Origin: Rhodopirellula halodulae
GTDB taxonomy: Bacteria; Planctomycetota; Planctomycetia; Pirellulales; Pirellulaceae
Direction of reading: 5' to 3'
NCBI RefSeq assembly: GCF_020966775.1
Contig: NZ_JAJKFV010000002.1
Coordinates: forward strand, 558,001 to 622,000
Length of the DNA: 64,000 nucleotides
A model generated the notes under the pieces. That model had not been told where the DNA came from. It saw nothing but the letters and a program-made list of their open reading frames with translations, and searched no databases. The first letter of the stretch is position 1, and every line of letters begins with the position of its first letter. Below are positions 25,138-33,599 of this stretch, in pieces. The translations under genes were made by a program, and so were the position numbers.

Positions 25138-26046
25138 TCACAGCAGGCGGCAGTGCTTCAGAATGTCGTCCGCACCGGCTTTGTAACCGACGTAAAACGG
25201 ACCGAACTCGGCGTATTTCGCGCTCGCTTTATCAAACCGCATCTTGTAGACGATGTCTTTCAAGTATTGCGGGTTGCGACCCCAAAGCGTCACCATCCAT
25301 TCCCAATCGTCCAAGCCGACTCCCACGGAGATCAACTGGCTGACGCGGCCGGCAAAGGCCATCCCACTTTGGGCATGTTCCGCCATCATCTGATTGCGTT
25401 CACTGAATGATTCCATGAACCAGTTGGCACCGGGAACACGGCTTTTGTTCATGGGATAGAAACACGCCGACGGCCAATCCGGGATCTCGGGCTGCAATCG
25501 ATTGCGGTTCATCATTGGCAGTCGACGTTCGTACGCGGCGACTTTGGCGGCCAACTCGGGTGAGTCGGGAGTGTTCCCTTCCTTGATCAAGCGTTCGCGA
25601 TATTCTTCGATCGAGGGAACGTATTCGCTGATTTCGCTGACGGAAACAAACGACCAAGCGGGCTCGACCAAGCGGCCGATCCCCGGTGTCATGATCGCTT
25701 GATGGATCCCGTCGACCTTGGCCGGATCGGGGTCCATGACCATGATCCCAAAGTCGCACTCGTGGCCGCTGATCCAATACGACGCCAACCGTTCCGGAAC
25801 GTCATCGCCGCTGGGATGCAACGCGGCCAAGAACTGATCGCGGTGATGAGGTGCGATGGCTCCCTCAAACATTTCACGGCGGAATCGATAGAAGTAGTGC
25901 CCGCAGTGCCAACCTTGCTCTGGAATCACGCTGGGCTCGGGCAAGTTGGCGTGTCCGGGACGACCACCGCCGGGACGTCCGACACTGGCGGGTGGACCAC
26001 CGGCGGAAGCAGCGGGTGGGCGAGACGAGGAGGGGTCGGAACTCAT
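25138..26046 (-). CDS. hemQ: Coproheme decarboxylase HemQ (chlorite-dismutase family)
   Basis: A 302-residue member of the chlorite-dismutase superfamily. The first 45 residues are Pro/Gly/Ser-rich and probably disordered. The fold follows with two ferredoxin-like halves. HemQ hallmarks are present: the catalytic tyrosine in CFYPMNKSR (Tyr197), the proximal histidine in MMAEHAQSG (His224), then AGRVSQLISVGVGLDDWEWMV and the closing IVYKMRFDKASAKYAEFGPF. HemQ turns coproheme III into heme b in the coproporphyrin-dependent pathway. ATG 26046 is preferred over GTG 26076. Other heme genes are not adjacent. Confidence 0.88.
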   Translation of the reverse strand: MSSDPSSSRPPAASAGGPPASVGRPGGGRPGHANLPEPSVIPEQGWHCGHYFYRFRREMFEGAIAPHHRDQFLAALHPSGDDVPERLASYWISGHECDFGIMVMDPDPAKVDGIHQAIMTPGIGRLVEPAWSFVSVSEISEYVPSIEEYRERLIKEGNTPDSPELAAKVAAYERRLPMMNRNRLQPEIPDWPSACFYPMNKSRVPGANWFMESFSERNQMMAEHAQSGMAFAGRVSQLISVGVGLDDWEWMVTLWGRNPQYLKDIVYKMRFDKASAKYAEFGPFYVGYKAGADDILKHCRLL

Positions 26047-26172
26047 GTTGTCAATCAAGGCGTGGGGAACGGACACGATTCGGTTTTTCTAACCGATTGG
26101 GACCAATCGGGAACACACTCCAGTGTAGATCTCGATTGGCGTATTTACAGCGTTTTATCGCAGAGTACCGGT

Positions 26173-26913
26173 TTAACGCAGGGTCCATTGCAACGAACGA
26201 TCGCGGTATCCGTGTTGTCGGGACCAATGTCGTTTTCCCTCCGCACCGAAATACCCGTACGAATAGGGCGTTTTCCATTGGGGATAGACGGTCGCGTTGG
26301 GGATGGAGGGCCGAGCCTGCGGGTTTTTGACCCAGTGTTCCCCGACACCCAATCGGCCCGGTCCTTTCGCCGACGGATCGTTCTCTACTCCGGGCGGATG
26401 AGTCAGCGGGCGAACCGCTTGAGCCGCTTTTTGCCCCGCGTGATGCAGATGCGAATGGATTGGACGATGCGGCTGACCGGTTGGATTTTGCTGGTAGGTG
26501 GTGCCATTGGCGGACGGATCGGACACCGGATGCGAAGAGATGGTCTCGTGCATGGTTGTTTCCGGAACGAATGAACCGGAGCGGGCACGAGGACGGGGCG
26601 CCTGCTGGGGAGCTTGGATCACAACATGCGGCACTTGTGCGGCCCCAAACCAAGGGTTCGTTCCCGACCAATAGTCCGACAAACCGACCATCGTGTCGGA
26701 ATGGTGCGACATGGAATCGTTCGCGGACAGTCGCACCGGATCGGGCAGGGGAGCCATCGTGGGCTCCTGGGCAGACGCCACGCAAAAGCAGGCTGTGGCC
26801 GCGGCAACCCAGACCCAAAATTGAACGCATCGACGGACGACGGTGCGACTTGGATGGTTCAAGCAGCTAGCCGTCTTCAACGGCCGCCCCGAATTCGTAT
26901 CGCCCAATTGCAT
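26173..26913 (-). CDS. Secreted hypothetical protein
   Basis: A 246-residue protein I do not recognise by function. A twin-basic region and hydrophobic helix (VVRRCVQFWVWVAAATACFCVASAQ, read in parts, about residues 23-48) look like a signal peptide. The rest is low in hydrophobic residues and rich in Pro, His and Ser. The C-terminus (PYSYGYFGAEGKRHWSRQHG) has an aromatic-glycine motif that I have seen at the end of many small exported planctomycete proteins, so it may be family-specific. ATG 26913 is used; the frame is open for 101 more codons upstream without a credible leader. Confidence 0.6.
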   Translation of the reverse strand: MQLGDTNSGRPLKTASCLNHPSRTVVRRCVQFWVWVAAATACFCVASAQEPTMAPLPDPVRLSANDSMSHHSDTMVGLSDYWSGTNPWFGAAQVPHVVIQAPQQAPRPRARSGSFVPETTMHETISSHPVSDPSANGTTYQQNPTGQPHRPIHSHLHHAGQKAAQAVRPLTHPPGVENDPSAKGPGRLGVGEHWVKNPQARPSIPNATVYPQWKTPYSYGYFGAEGKRHWSRQHGYRDRSLQWTLR

Positions 26914-27237
26914 CGGTTTCCCCAGTTTGCGGTGTTGATCCTGACGCGATGATCGCGAATCTGGCGTCCCAGAATCGATGTCACCACTTGTGCGTCCAGT
27001 ACACAGGTGTGCGTCCAACCCAAGAGTGTTGGGTCCGGAAAGGGGAATCGAAGACTCGAACTCTCCGACGCCAATTTCCCAATGTTTCGCTATCAAACGC
27101 GTCGCGTTCATCACAAGGCACGAATCACCCTGGCGGGCAATTCCGGCGGCTTGGTACAAGCGACCCTTCGTAGCCGCGTGCACCCGAAGCGTGTCGCCCG
27201 GCCGAAATTTGTTCACTCGCTCGCTTGTTGTGCTTCC
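26914..27237. other. Divergent intergenic region, no gene seen
   Basis: 324 bases between a leftward secreted-protein gene and the rightward ABC exporter gene. Both strands stay open here in some frames, but the encoded peptides look unnatural. I see no RNA gene: a TTCGATTCC-like patch near 27050 lacks paired arms. Confidence 0.5.
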
Positions 27238-29280
27238 ATGAAGAGTTTTCGCCGGGTTCTGCGAATATCGCTGCGACGCAAGATGTCCTTGGTGGGCATC
27301 CTGTTGTCGTCGTTGGTGATTGCGGCATTGTGGGGCGCGAACATCGGAACGCTTTATCCGATGGTGGAAGTGGTCTTCAAAGGCGATGACTTGCCGTCAT
27401 ACGTCAAAGAACGATTGGCCAGTTCCAAGGAAGAAGCCAACGAGCAGACCGTCAAAATCACGCACCTTCAACAGCAGTTGGCTTCGTTGGAACAACAAGC
27501 CACTTCGCCAGACGTGTCTGCGGACGATCCCGCGTTCCAGCAGAAGCTCAGCTCGCTTCAATTCGAGTTGTCGTCGGCTGAACTGGCACGCACCGCATCC
27601 GAAAAAACAGCTGAGTGGCTGACTTGGGCAGAACCTTGGGTCAACCGCATGGCACCTCGCGGTGCGTTTCCCACGTTGGTTTTCATTGTGGCCATGTTGG
27701 TGGGTGGGACCGCAATCAAGCTGGTCGCCCTGACGATCAACCTGATGTTGGTTCAGTACGTCGCCGAAGGCACGGTGATGGAACTGCGCGAAAAGTACTT
27801 TCGAAAATCATTGCACCTGGATCTCGATCACTTTGGTCAAAACGGTTCCGCGAATTTGACCAGTCGATTGACCAACGATGTGGCTCACATTGCGGTCGGT
27901 ATCAGCACGTTGTTAGGACGCCTGATTCGCGAACCGCTGAAGATGGCGGTTTGTTTGGTTGGTGCCGCGACGGTGTGCTGGCGTTTGCTGTTGTTGGTAT
28001 TGATCGTTTCACCGGTCATGGCGTTGGTGATGCAGCACCTCAGCCGTGCCATTCGGCGAGCCAGCCGACGCGCGATGGAAGAGATGAGCAGCTTGTACGG
28101 CATGCTGAACGATGCGTTCGGTGGCATTCACGTTGTGAAATCGTTCAATACTCAAGCCTACGAACGGGCACGTTTTCGAACCCGCGTTCAAGCCTACTTT
28201 CGTCGTTCGATGAAGGTTGCTCTGTACAACACTTTGGCTCGCAGCAGCAGTGAATTGCTGGGTTTGACCATGGTGGGTCTGGCCATCTTGGCCGGTGGAT
28301 ACTTGGTGATCAATCAGCAAACTCACTTGCTTGGCATCCGCATGAGTCCTCGTCCATTGGATGTCGGACAGGTGCTGTTGTTCTTTGGATTGTTGATCGG
28401 TGCTTCGGACCCAGCGCGGAAACTATCGGATGTTTGGACATCGCTTCAGCGTGGAATCGCCGCGTCGCATCGGGTGTACGAGATCATCGACGAACCCATT
28501 CGCGTCACGGATCCACCCAATCCCGTTCACTTGGACCGACCGCACAAGGCAATTCAGTTCAAAGGCGTTCATTTTCAATATCCGTCGGGACCAATGGTCT
28601 TGCGAGGAATTGATTTGACCATTGAGCACGGTGAAACCATCGCGCTCATTGGTCCCAATGGTTGTGGCAAAAGCACGCTGATCAATCTGCTCTGTCGTTT
28701 TGATGATCCGCATCAAGGCGAAGTTTGTTTCGATGATGTGCCAATCAATCGATTGCCGACCCGGGATCTACGCCGACGCATCGCATTGGTCAACCAACGG
28801 ACGGTGTTGTTCGATGACACCATTGAGAACAACATCCGCTACGGAAGTCCCAGTGCGGACGCTCACGACGTGGTGCGAGCCGCGAAAATGGCGTTTGCTG
28901 ATGACTTCATCCGACGCAAGACTCCCGATGGTTATCAAACGTTGCTTGGCTCGGGCGGCGTTCGATTGTCCGGTGGTCAAATGCAGCGTATCGCACTCGC
29001 TCGTGCTTTCCTGCGAGACCCTGACATCTTGATCTTGGACGAAGCGACCAGTCAGATCGACATTGAGAGCGAGCAATTGATCCACCAAGCGTTGGAAACG
29101 TTCCTCGAAGGTCGCACGGGAATCATGATTACCCACCGAGCCAGCACCTTGGCGATGACGGATCGGGTGGCCGTGTTGGATCTCGGCCAAGTCGCGGATG
29201 TCGGCACGCACCGACAATTGTTGGCCAGCAATTCGTTCTATCGAAGCCTTTGCCACAGCGACATGGCCGACGCGGCCTGA
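27238..29280 (+). CDS. MsbA-like ABC exporter (fused membrane and ATPase domains)
   Basis: A 680-residue half-transporter. The ATPase domain (about 440-675) has Walker A GPNGCGKST, Q-loop, signature LSGGQ, Walker B ILILDEATSQ and the H-loop MITHRAS. The membrane domain has six helices. Between the first (about 17-37) and second (about 143-165) helix is an unusually long, polar, partly coiled-coil insertion of around 100 residues (KEEANEQTVKITHLQQQLAS and following), normally a short outer loop in MsbA-type exporters. Export of lipid or lipid-linked glycan is likely by family resemblance. ATG 27238 is chosen; the open frame before it has no family resemblance. Confidence 0.9.
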   Translation: MKSFRRVLRISLRRKMSLVGILLSSLVIAALWGANIGTLYPMVEVVFKGDDLPSYVKERLASSKEEANEQTVKITHLQQQLASLEQQATSPDVSADDPAFQQKLSSLQFELSSAELARTASEKTAEWLTWAEPWVNRMAPRGAFPTLVFIVAMLVGGTAIKLVALTINLMLVQYVAEGTVMELREKYFRKSLHLDLDHFGQNGSANLTSRLTNDVAHIAVGISTLLGRLIREPLKMAVCLVGAATVCWRLLLLVLIVSPVMALVMQHLSRAIRRASRRAMEEMSSLYGMLNDAFGGIHVVKSFNTQAYERARFRTRVQAYFRRSMKVALYNTLARSSSELLGLTMVGLAILAGGYLVINQQTHLLGIRMSPRPLDVGQVLLFFGLLIGASDPARKLSDVWTSLQRGIAASHRVYEIIDEPIRVTDPPNPVHLDRPHKAIQFKGVHFQYPSGPMVLRGIDLTIEHGETIALIGPNGCGKSTLINLLCRFDDPHQGEVCFDDVPINRLPTRDLRRRIALVNQRTVLFDDTIENNIRYGSPSADAHDVVRAAKMAFADDFIRRKTPDGYQTLLGSGGVRLSGGQMQRIALARAFLRDPDILILDEATSQIDIESEQLIHQALETFLEGRTGIMITHRASTLAMTDRVAVLDLGQVADVGTHRQLLASNSFYRSLCHSDMADAA

Positions 29281-29294
29281 CCACTCAGCGGTGG

Positions 29295-29311
29295 GTCAGG
29301 CTCCACCTGAC
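29295..29311. repeat. Short palindromic repeat, second copy
   Basis: GTCAGG-CTCCA-CCTGAC, 14 bases after the ABC exporter stop. It resembles the element at 22968-22984 in stem, size and intergenic setting. Confidence 0.5.
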
Positions 29312-29382
29312 GCCGACTCTTGGAATCGAACGCTCGCCCGGTTGCATGCAGCCGATGCAACGGATGAACTAGAGGAATCAGG

Positions 29383-29418
29383 ATTCTGTCCCCCCTCGTG
29401 TTCTGTCCCCCTCGTGTT
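29383..29418. repeat. Tandem repeat of a TTCTGTCCCCCTCGTG unit
   Basis: Two copies of about 17 and 16 bases (differing by one C), just before the S46 peptidase gene. It lies in the probable leader region, so copy number could alter expression. Confidence 0.6.
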
Positions 29419-29432
29419 TTGGATTGTCCAAG

Positions 29433-31499
29433 ATGTTTGCACACGCGCGTCGCTGGTTCTTGTCGGGAAGTTGCATGGTTTTTGCTTTGTCGGGGATGCC
29501 AAGTCATTCCCAAGCCGATGAGGGCATGTACCTCTTCAACGACGTTCCACGCGAATTGTTGCGTGAGAAATATGATTTCGAACCGTCCGAGGAATGGTTG
29601 CAGCATCTGCAGCTATCGTCGGTTCGATTCAATTCGGGCGGGTCGGGATCGTTCGTGTCTTCCAATGGTTTGGTCCTGACCAATCACCATGTGGCCAGCG
29701 AGACCTTGGCGAAACTCAGCACCGAAGATCGCAATCTGATCGAAGACGGTTTCTTGGCGAAGGACTTTGAGGAAGAGCTCAAAGCCCCGGACTTGGAGCT
29801 GAATCAATTGATCAGCATCGAAGACGTCACCGACCGGATCAACAAACAGATCACCGCGGGTGACGACGCGGAAGAAGCGGCCAAGCAACGCCGCGCCGCG
29901 ATCGCAACGATTGAAAAGGAGTCGCTCGACCAAACTGGTCTTCGAAGCGATGTGGTCACCTTGTTTGGTGGAGCGAAGTACCACCTCTATCGCTACAAGA
30001 AATACACCGATGTGCGTTTGGTTTGGGCACCGGAAACTGCGGCGGCATTCTTTGGTGGCGACGCGGATAACTTCGAGTACCCGCGATACAACTTGGACGC
30101 CACGTTGATGCGAGTCTACGAAGATGGCAAACCCGCGAAGTTAGAACATTTTTTAAAGTGGAACTCCGAACCCGCCAAAGAAGGAGACTTGGTGTTCGTC
30201 AGCGGACACCCCGGACGTACCCAGCGGATCTTCACCGTCGAAGCGCTGGAATACTTGCGAGACAAACGACTGCCATCTGTTTTGGATCTGCTGCGACGGA
30301 AAGAAATTCTGTTGCAGCAATATGGGTTGGAAGGCAAAGAGGCCGCCCGCCGGGGTCGCGACGAATTGTTTGGGATTCAGAACGCTCGCAAGGCCTACAC
30401 GGGGATGCTTGCCGGACTGCAAGACCCACAAACGTTCGTCGCCAAACGCGGACGCCAAGATCGGTTGCTGGCGGAACTGAAAAAATCGGATGAGAACGCG
30501 TCTCTGGCGGATGCGTGGGCCGAAGTTGCGGCAATTCAAACCGAGAAAGCCGAGTTGCTCGATCAGTCGGTTTCGCTGCGAAGCGAATTGTTTCAAATCG
30601 CTTTGCGAATTGTCTTGCTCGCGGAAGAAGACCGCAAACCCAACGCCGAGCGATTGCCCGCCTACACCGAATCCGGTCGTGAATCTTTGTTGGCACAGTT
30701 GTTGTCACCCGCACCGATCTACGACGATTTGGAGATGGTGAAGTTGGCGGATGAAGTCGCTTTGTTGTTGGAAAACCGTGGCCCCGAGGACACGATCGTT
30801 CAAGAAGTTCTGGCGGGTCGATCGCCCAAGCAAGTGGCGAGTGACTTGGTGACGAAAACGAAAGTCAAAGATGTCGAGTTCCGACAATCGCTCGTCGATG
30901 GTGGTCTCGACGCCGTGTTGGCATCAGACGATCCGATGTTGCGTCTGGCTCGCGTGATCGCACCGGAGTATCGCCGAATCGATGAGATCAGCGAACAACT
31001 GAGCGAGCGCGAAAAGCAGGCCTATGCCGATATCACCCAAGCGACAACGATGATCGAAGGCACGGGGGGCTATCCCGATGCGACATTCACGTTGCGTTTG
31101 GCATTCGGTGTCATTTCGGGCTACGAAGAGCGAGGTGAACGCGTCGATCCCACCACCAATTTCGCCGGTGCCTTCACACATTCCAAAGAACACGAGGGCC
31201 AAGAAGACTTCGACTTGCCTGAGTCTTGGATGAACGCCAAAGAGAACATTGCTTTGGACACGCAACTCAACTTTGTCTGCACCGCTGACATCATCGGTGG
31301 CAACAGCGGGTCACCGGTGGTCGATCGCGACGGGACATTGGTGGGTTTGATCTTTGATGGCAACATTCAAAGTCTTACCAGCGACTACCTTTACACTGAC
31401 GTGCAAAGCCGAGCGGTGAGCGTGTCCGGTGTCGCGATTCCGGAAGCACTGCGGTCGATCTACCGAGCAGAAGGCTTGGCTGATCAACTCGGTAACTGA
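29433..31499 (+). CDS. Exported S46 family serine peptidase (dipeptidyl-peptidase 7/11-like)
   Basis: A 688-residue peptidase with a signal peptide ending near SQA (about 28). The chymotrypsin-like double barrel is split by a helical region. The catalytic histidine is in VLTNHHVAS (His86) and the catalytic serine in IIGGNSGSPVVD. Mature features such as DEGMYLFNDVPRE and GSGSFVSSNGL fit S46 dipeptidyl-peptidases, which remove dipeptides from protein fragments in the periplasm. The central helical part (about 280-560) is acidic and of normal size. ATG 29433 is used rather than TTG 29424. It is followed by a bidirectional terminator. Confidence 0.9.
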   Translation: MFAHARRWFLSGSCMVFALSGMPSHSQADEGMYLFNDVPRELLREKYDFEPSEEWLQHLQLSSVRFNSGGSGSFVSSNGLVLTNHHVASETLAKLSTEDRNLIEDGFLAKDFEEELKAPDLELNQLISIEDVTDRINKQITAGDDAEEAAKQRRAAIATIEKESLDQTGLRSDVVTLFGGAKYHLYRYKKYTDVRLVWAPETAAAFFGGDADNFEYPRYNLDATLMRVYEDGKPAKLEHFLKWNSEPAKEGDLVFVSGHPGRTQRIFTVEALEYLRDKRLPSVLDLLRRKEILLQQYGLEGKEAARRGRDELFGIQNARKAYTGMLAGLQDPQTFVAKRGRQDRLLAELKKSDENASLADAWAEVAAIQTEKAELLDQSVSLRSELFQIALRIVLLAEEDRKPNAERLPAYTESGRESLLAQLLSPAPIYDDLEMVKLADEVALLLENRGPEDTIVQEVLAGRSPKQVASDLVTKTKVKDVEFRQSLVDGGLDAVLASDDPMLRLARVIAPEYRRIDEISEQLSEREKQAYADITQATTMIEGTGGYPDATFTLRLAFGVISGYEERGERVDPTTNFAGAFTHSKEHEGQEDFDLPESWMNAKENIALDTQLNFVCTADIIGGNSGSPVVDRDGTLVGLIFDGNIQSLTSDYLYTDVQSRAVSVSGVAIPEALRSIYRAEGLADQLGN

Positions 31500-31528
31500 G
31501 ACCGCGGTAAACGCATCGCACCCAATAA

Positions 31529-31567
31529 AAAAGCAACGAGTCCGACCAAGTCAGACTCGTTGCTTTT
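31529..31567. terminator. Bidirectional terminator between convergent genes
   Basis: A perfect 14-bp stem (AAAAGCAACGAGTC with GACTCGTTGCTTTT) with an 11-base loop lies between the S46 peptidase stop (31499) and the small lipoprotein stop (31604). Its A-rich and T-rich flanks suit both directions. Confidence 0.85.
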
Positions 31568-31603
31568 CTTGATGATCGAATTCGTTGTGGTGACGAAAAC
31601 GAA

Positions 31604-31870
31604 TCAGTCTGTCTTTTCTTCGATCAAGTCGCCTGTTTGCTCAGCGACTTCGCCGGCGGCTTCTTGGATCTCTTCGTTCTGGTCTTGAAGTTCTTCCATT
31701 TCATCTTCTGACAGGGCTCCATCGACCTGAGCTTCATTCAGCTCTTCGCGGCCTTCTTGGACCTCTTCGTTGTAGTTGTCGACGGCCATGTCGTATTGGG
31801 CTTCATCGCAACCAATGGTGGTCAAGCAAGCAGCCAAAGCAGCGGACAGGGTGAGTGATTTCCAAAGCAT
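31604..31870 (-). CDS. Small acidic lipoprotein
   Basis: An 88-residue protein with a short signal peptide (LTLSAALAACLTTIGC) and a lipobox cysteine at about residue 20. The mature part is very rich in Glu, Gln and Asp (EEVQEGREELNEAQV, then EMEELQDQNEEIQEA) and is predicted to be helical, perhaps coiled-coil, and strongly acidic. No known domain is recognised. ATG 31870 is chosen from an open frame reaching back to 31966 because it places the signal peptide first. It lies between two strong bidirectional hairpins and so is probably a monocistronic gene. Confidence 0.65.
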   Translation of the reverse strand: MLWKSLTLSAALAACLTTIGCDEAQYDMAVDNYNEEVQEGREELNEAQVDGALSEDEMEELQDQNEEIQEAAGEVAEQTGDLIEEKTD

Positions 31871-31977
31871 GATGGACCTTTCAAATGGGAGTTCGGTGTT
31901 CGATACGTCCACCCACCGTCGCATTTCGCGTGCCAATCGTACGGATCTCAAAACACAGGCAATCACGTATGAAAAAG

Positions 31978-32016
31978 AAAAAAGCCCGCGCGTCTGAGAC
32001 GCTGCGGGCTTTTTTT
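31978..32016. terminator. Bidirectional terminator downstream of the anti-sigma-like gene
   Basis: AAAAAAGCCCGC pairs with GCGGGCTTTTTT around a 14-base loop. On the minus strand the stem is followed by a run of T, which suits ending the gene that stops at 32044. Confidence 0.85.
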
Positions 32017-32043
32017 GGGGAGAGACTGCTTGTTCTTGAACAA

Positions 32044-33348
32044 CTACCTGATGATGACCAATACCTCGGTGATGAAATCGTTGCCGGTACTGGCGGCTTC
32101 TGGTGAGCCCAAAGCGAAGTTGATGCGATTGGAAAACGACTCCGCCTTCACAGGCATGAAATCGCGATTGCTCAGTGCGACGCCCAATTGCTGCAGCGAC
32201 TCTTTGTCATCCGCGTTCAATTCGTAGGCGACCGCGTCGGCACCCACTGTTTCGTTCTCTTGTTTCCAAGCGATTCCGGAAACCGCGTTGCCCATGGCCA
32301 TCGACATTCCGACCGAATCAACTGATTCATCGTCCGACAACAGTTCCAAGAACAAACGATCCAATTGTTTGGCGGGACCGCGAAGCAACAGAATTTGATA
32401 CCGCGTGTCGTCATCCAACGTGACCGATTCACGCGTGGCTTCGATCAATCGTTCGCTGACCAATTGCTTGCTGGACGCTTCCAGACCAGCGGAGGTCATC
32501 GCTTTGCGAATTGGATCGCCGGCCGATGCAAACTGGTTTCGCAAACCAGGGTTGCGTGCTTCGGGCGTCAATCGAACGTCATAGACTAAAACCGCACCGG
32601 ACAGCGTTTGCAGGTCCTTGCTACTTTGGCTGGCGACCATCGATGAAACGTCGGCCGCTGGTACTTCTCGTGCTGTCGTCGGTGTTGGCATGTCATCCGA
32701 CTGGAGCGACGGTGAGACTGACTCGCCGCCAAGATCTGCCGAAGCGATCATTGCTTCGGGGGCCGTGGTGGGAAGGTCGTCCGAGGCAATCATTTCGCTC
32801 GCGGGTTCATCGGCCATAGTTGGCTCGGGAACCACCTGCGGCTGAATCCCGGTTGGTGGATTGCTCGGGTCGGAATCGTTTTGTGCGATGGTTGTCGACG
32901 GATCCAAAACAGGATTGTCCGGCGTTGGGCCGGGCACCTGGGTTCGCAGTGAAGCGACGAGCAAACCGGCGGCGGCCAATCCCGCGACGGCAGCGATCCA
33001 AGCACGCTTTCCGTAACGGTTAGATTGGGCAACGGCGGCTTCGACGGGAATCGATACTTTCATCTGGCGCAGTGGATGTACTGCGGACAAATCTTCATCG
33101 ATCGCACGCTGTTGAGCGGCGGCCACGACGCGAGACGCGAAATCGGAAGGGAGGGCTCGGGAGGCGGTTGTGTTTTCATGCAGAGATCGCAACATTTTGC
33201 GATCGAGTTCTGCATCGCGAATTCGCTGGGCAAAGTCTGCGTCCATGCGCAACTGCTCGGCGAGCCATTGCGATTGATCTTCCGTCAAACGACCATCCAA
33301 ATGGTCGCTGATCAGTTGATCGATCTGTTCGGGTGTGGGAGACATCAT
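32044..33348 (-). CDS. Membrane anti-sigma-factor-like protein
   Basis: A protein of about 434 residues. The N-terminus (PEQIDQLISDHLDGRLTEDQ and on) is a small helical domain like those in planctomycete anti-sigma proteins, and resembles the start of the PSD1 fusion at 48696. One membrane helix follows at about 116-133. The outer part is first a Pro/Ser/Asp-rich linker, then an alpha-beta domain from about residue 235 (VLVYDVRLTPEARN, YQILLLRGPAKQLDRL), of no family I recognise. No sigma factor is adjacent, so it is an orphan or regulates one encoded elsewhere. The start is uncertain: 33348 is used, but 33408 is possible. Confidence 0.65.
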   Translation of the reverse strand: MMSPTPEQIDQLISDHLDGRLTEDQSQWLAEQLRMDADFAQRIRDAELDRKMLRSLHENTTASRALPSDFASRVVAAAQQRAIDEDLSAVHPLRQMKVSIPVEAAVAQSNRYGKRAWIAAVAGLAAAGLLVASLRTQVPGPTPDNPVLDPSTTIAQNDSDPSNPPTGIQPQVVPEPTMADEPASEMIASDDLPTTAPEAMIASADLGGESVSPSLQSDDMPTPTTAREVPAADVSSMVASQSSKDLQTLSGAVLVYDVRLTPEARNPGLRNQFASAGDPIRKAMTSAGLEASSKQLVSERLIEATRESVTLDDDTRYQILLLRGPAKQLDRLFLELLSDDESVDSVGMSMAMGNAVSGIAWKQENETVGADAVAYELNADDKESLQQLGVALSNRDFMPVKAESFSNRINFALGSPEAASTGNDFITEVLVIIR

Positions 33349-33599
33349 GCTGTTCTGTTGCAGCGGGAGCGAGGTTTGAAACGTTTCGAACCAACGCAAC
33401 GCGTCCATGCGTAGAGTTACCTTCTGAGGCAGCTGACCGCCAGTGCGGTCGGACGACCAAACGGTCGAGTGGGCTGTCAAGGTGTCAGATGACCGGTGGG
33501 CGGGGAAAGTTCCCAAATTAACCCGAAATCGATCCGTCTGGGGGATTCACCATCGACCGCGACACCATCTTAGGGGCTAATCGAAAGGCTTATCAGCGG

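Noticed and set aside
27030-27075. tRNA-like TTCGATTCC patch on the minus strand
   Set aside because: The bases before and after the loop do not pair as a T-arm, and no anticodon arm or acceptor stem can be formed.
26914-27216. N-terminal extension of the secreted hypothetical protein
   Set aside because: The extra residues would bury the signal peptide over 100 residues inside the protein.
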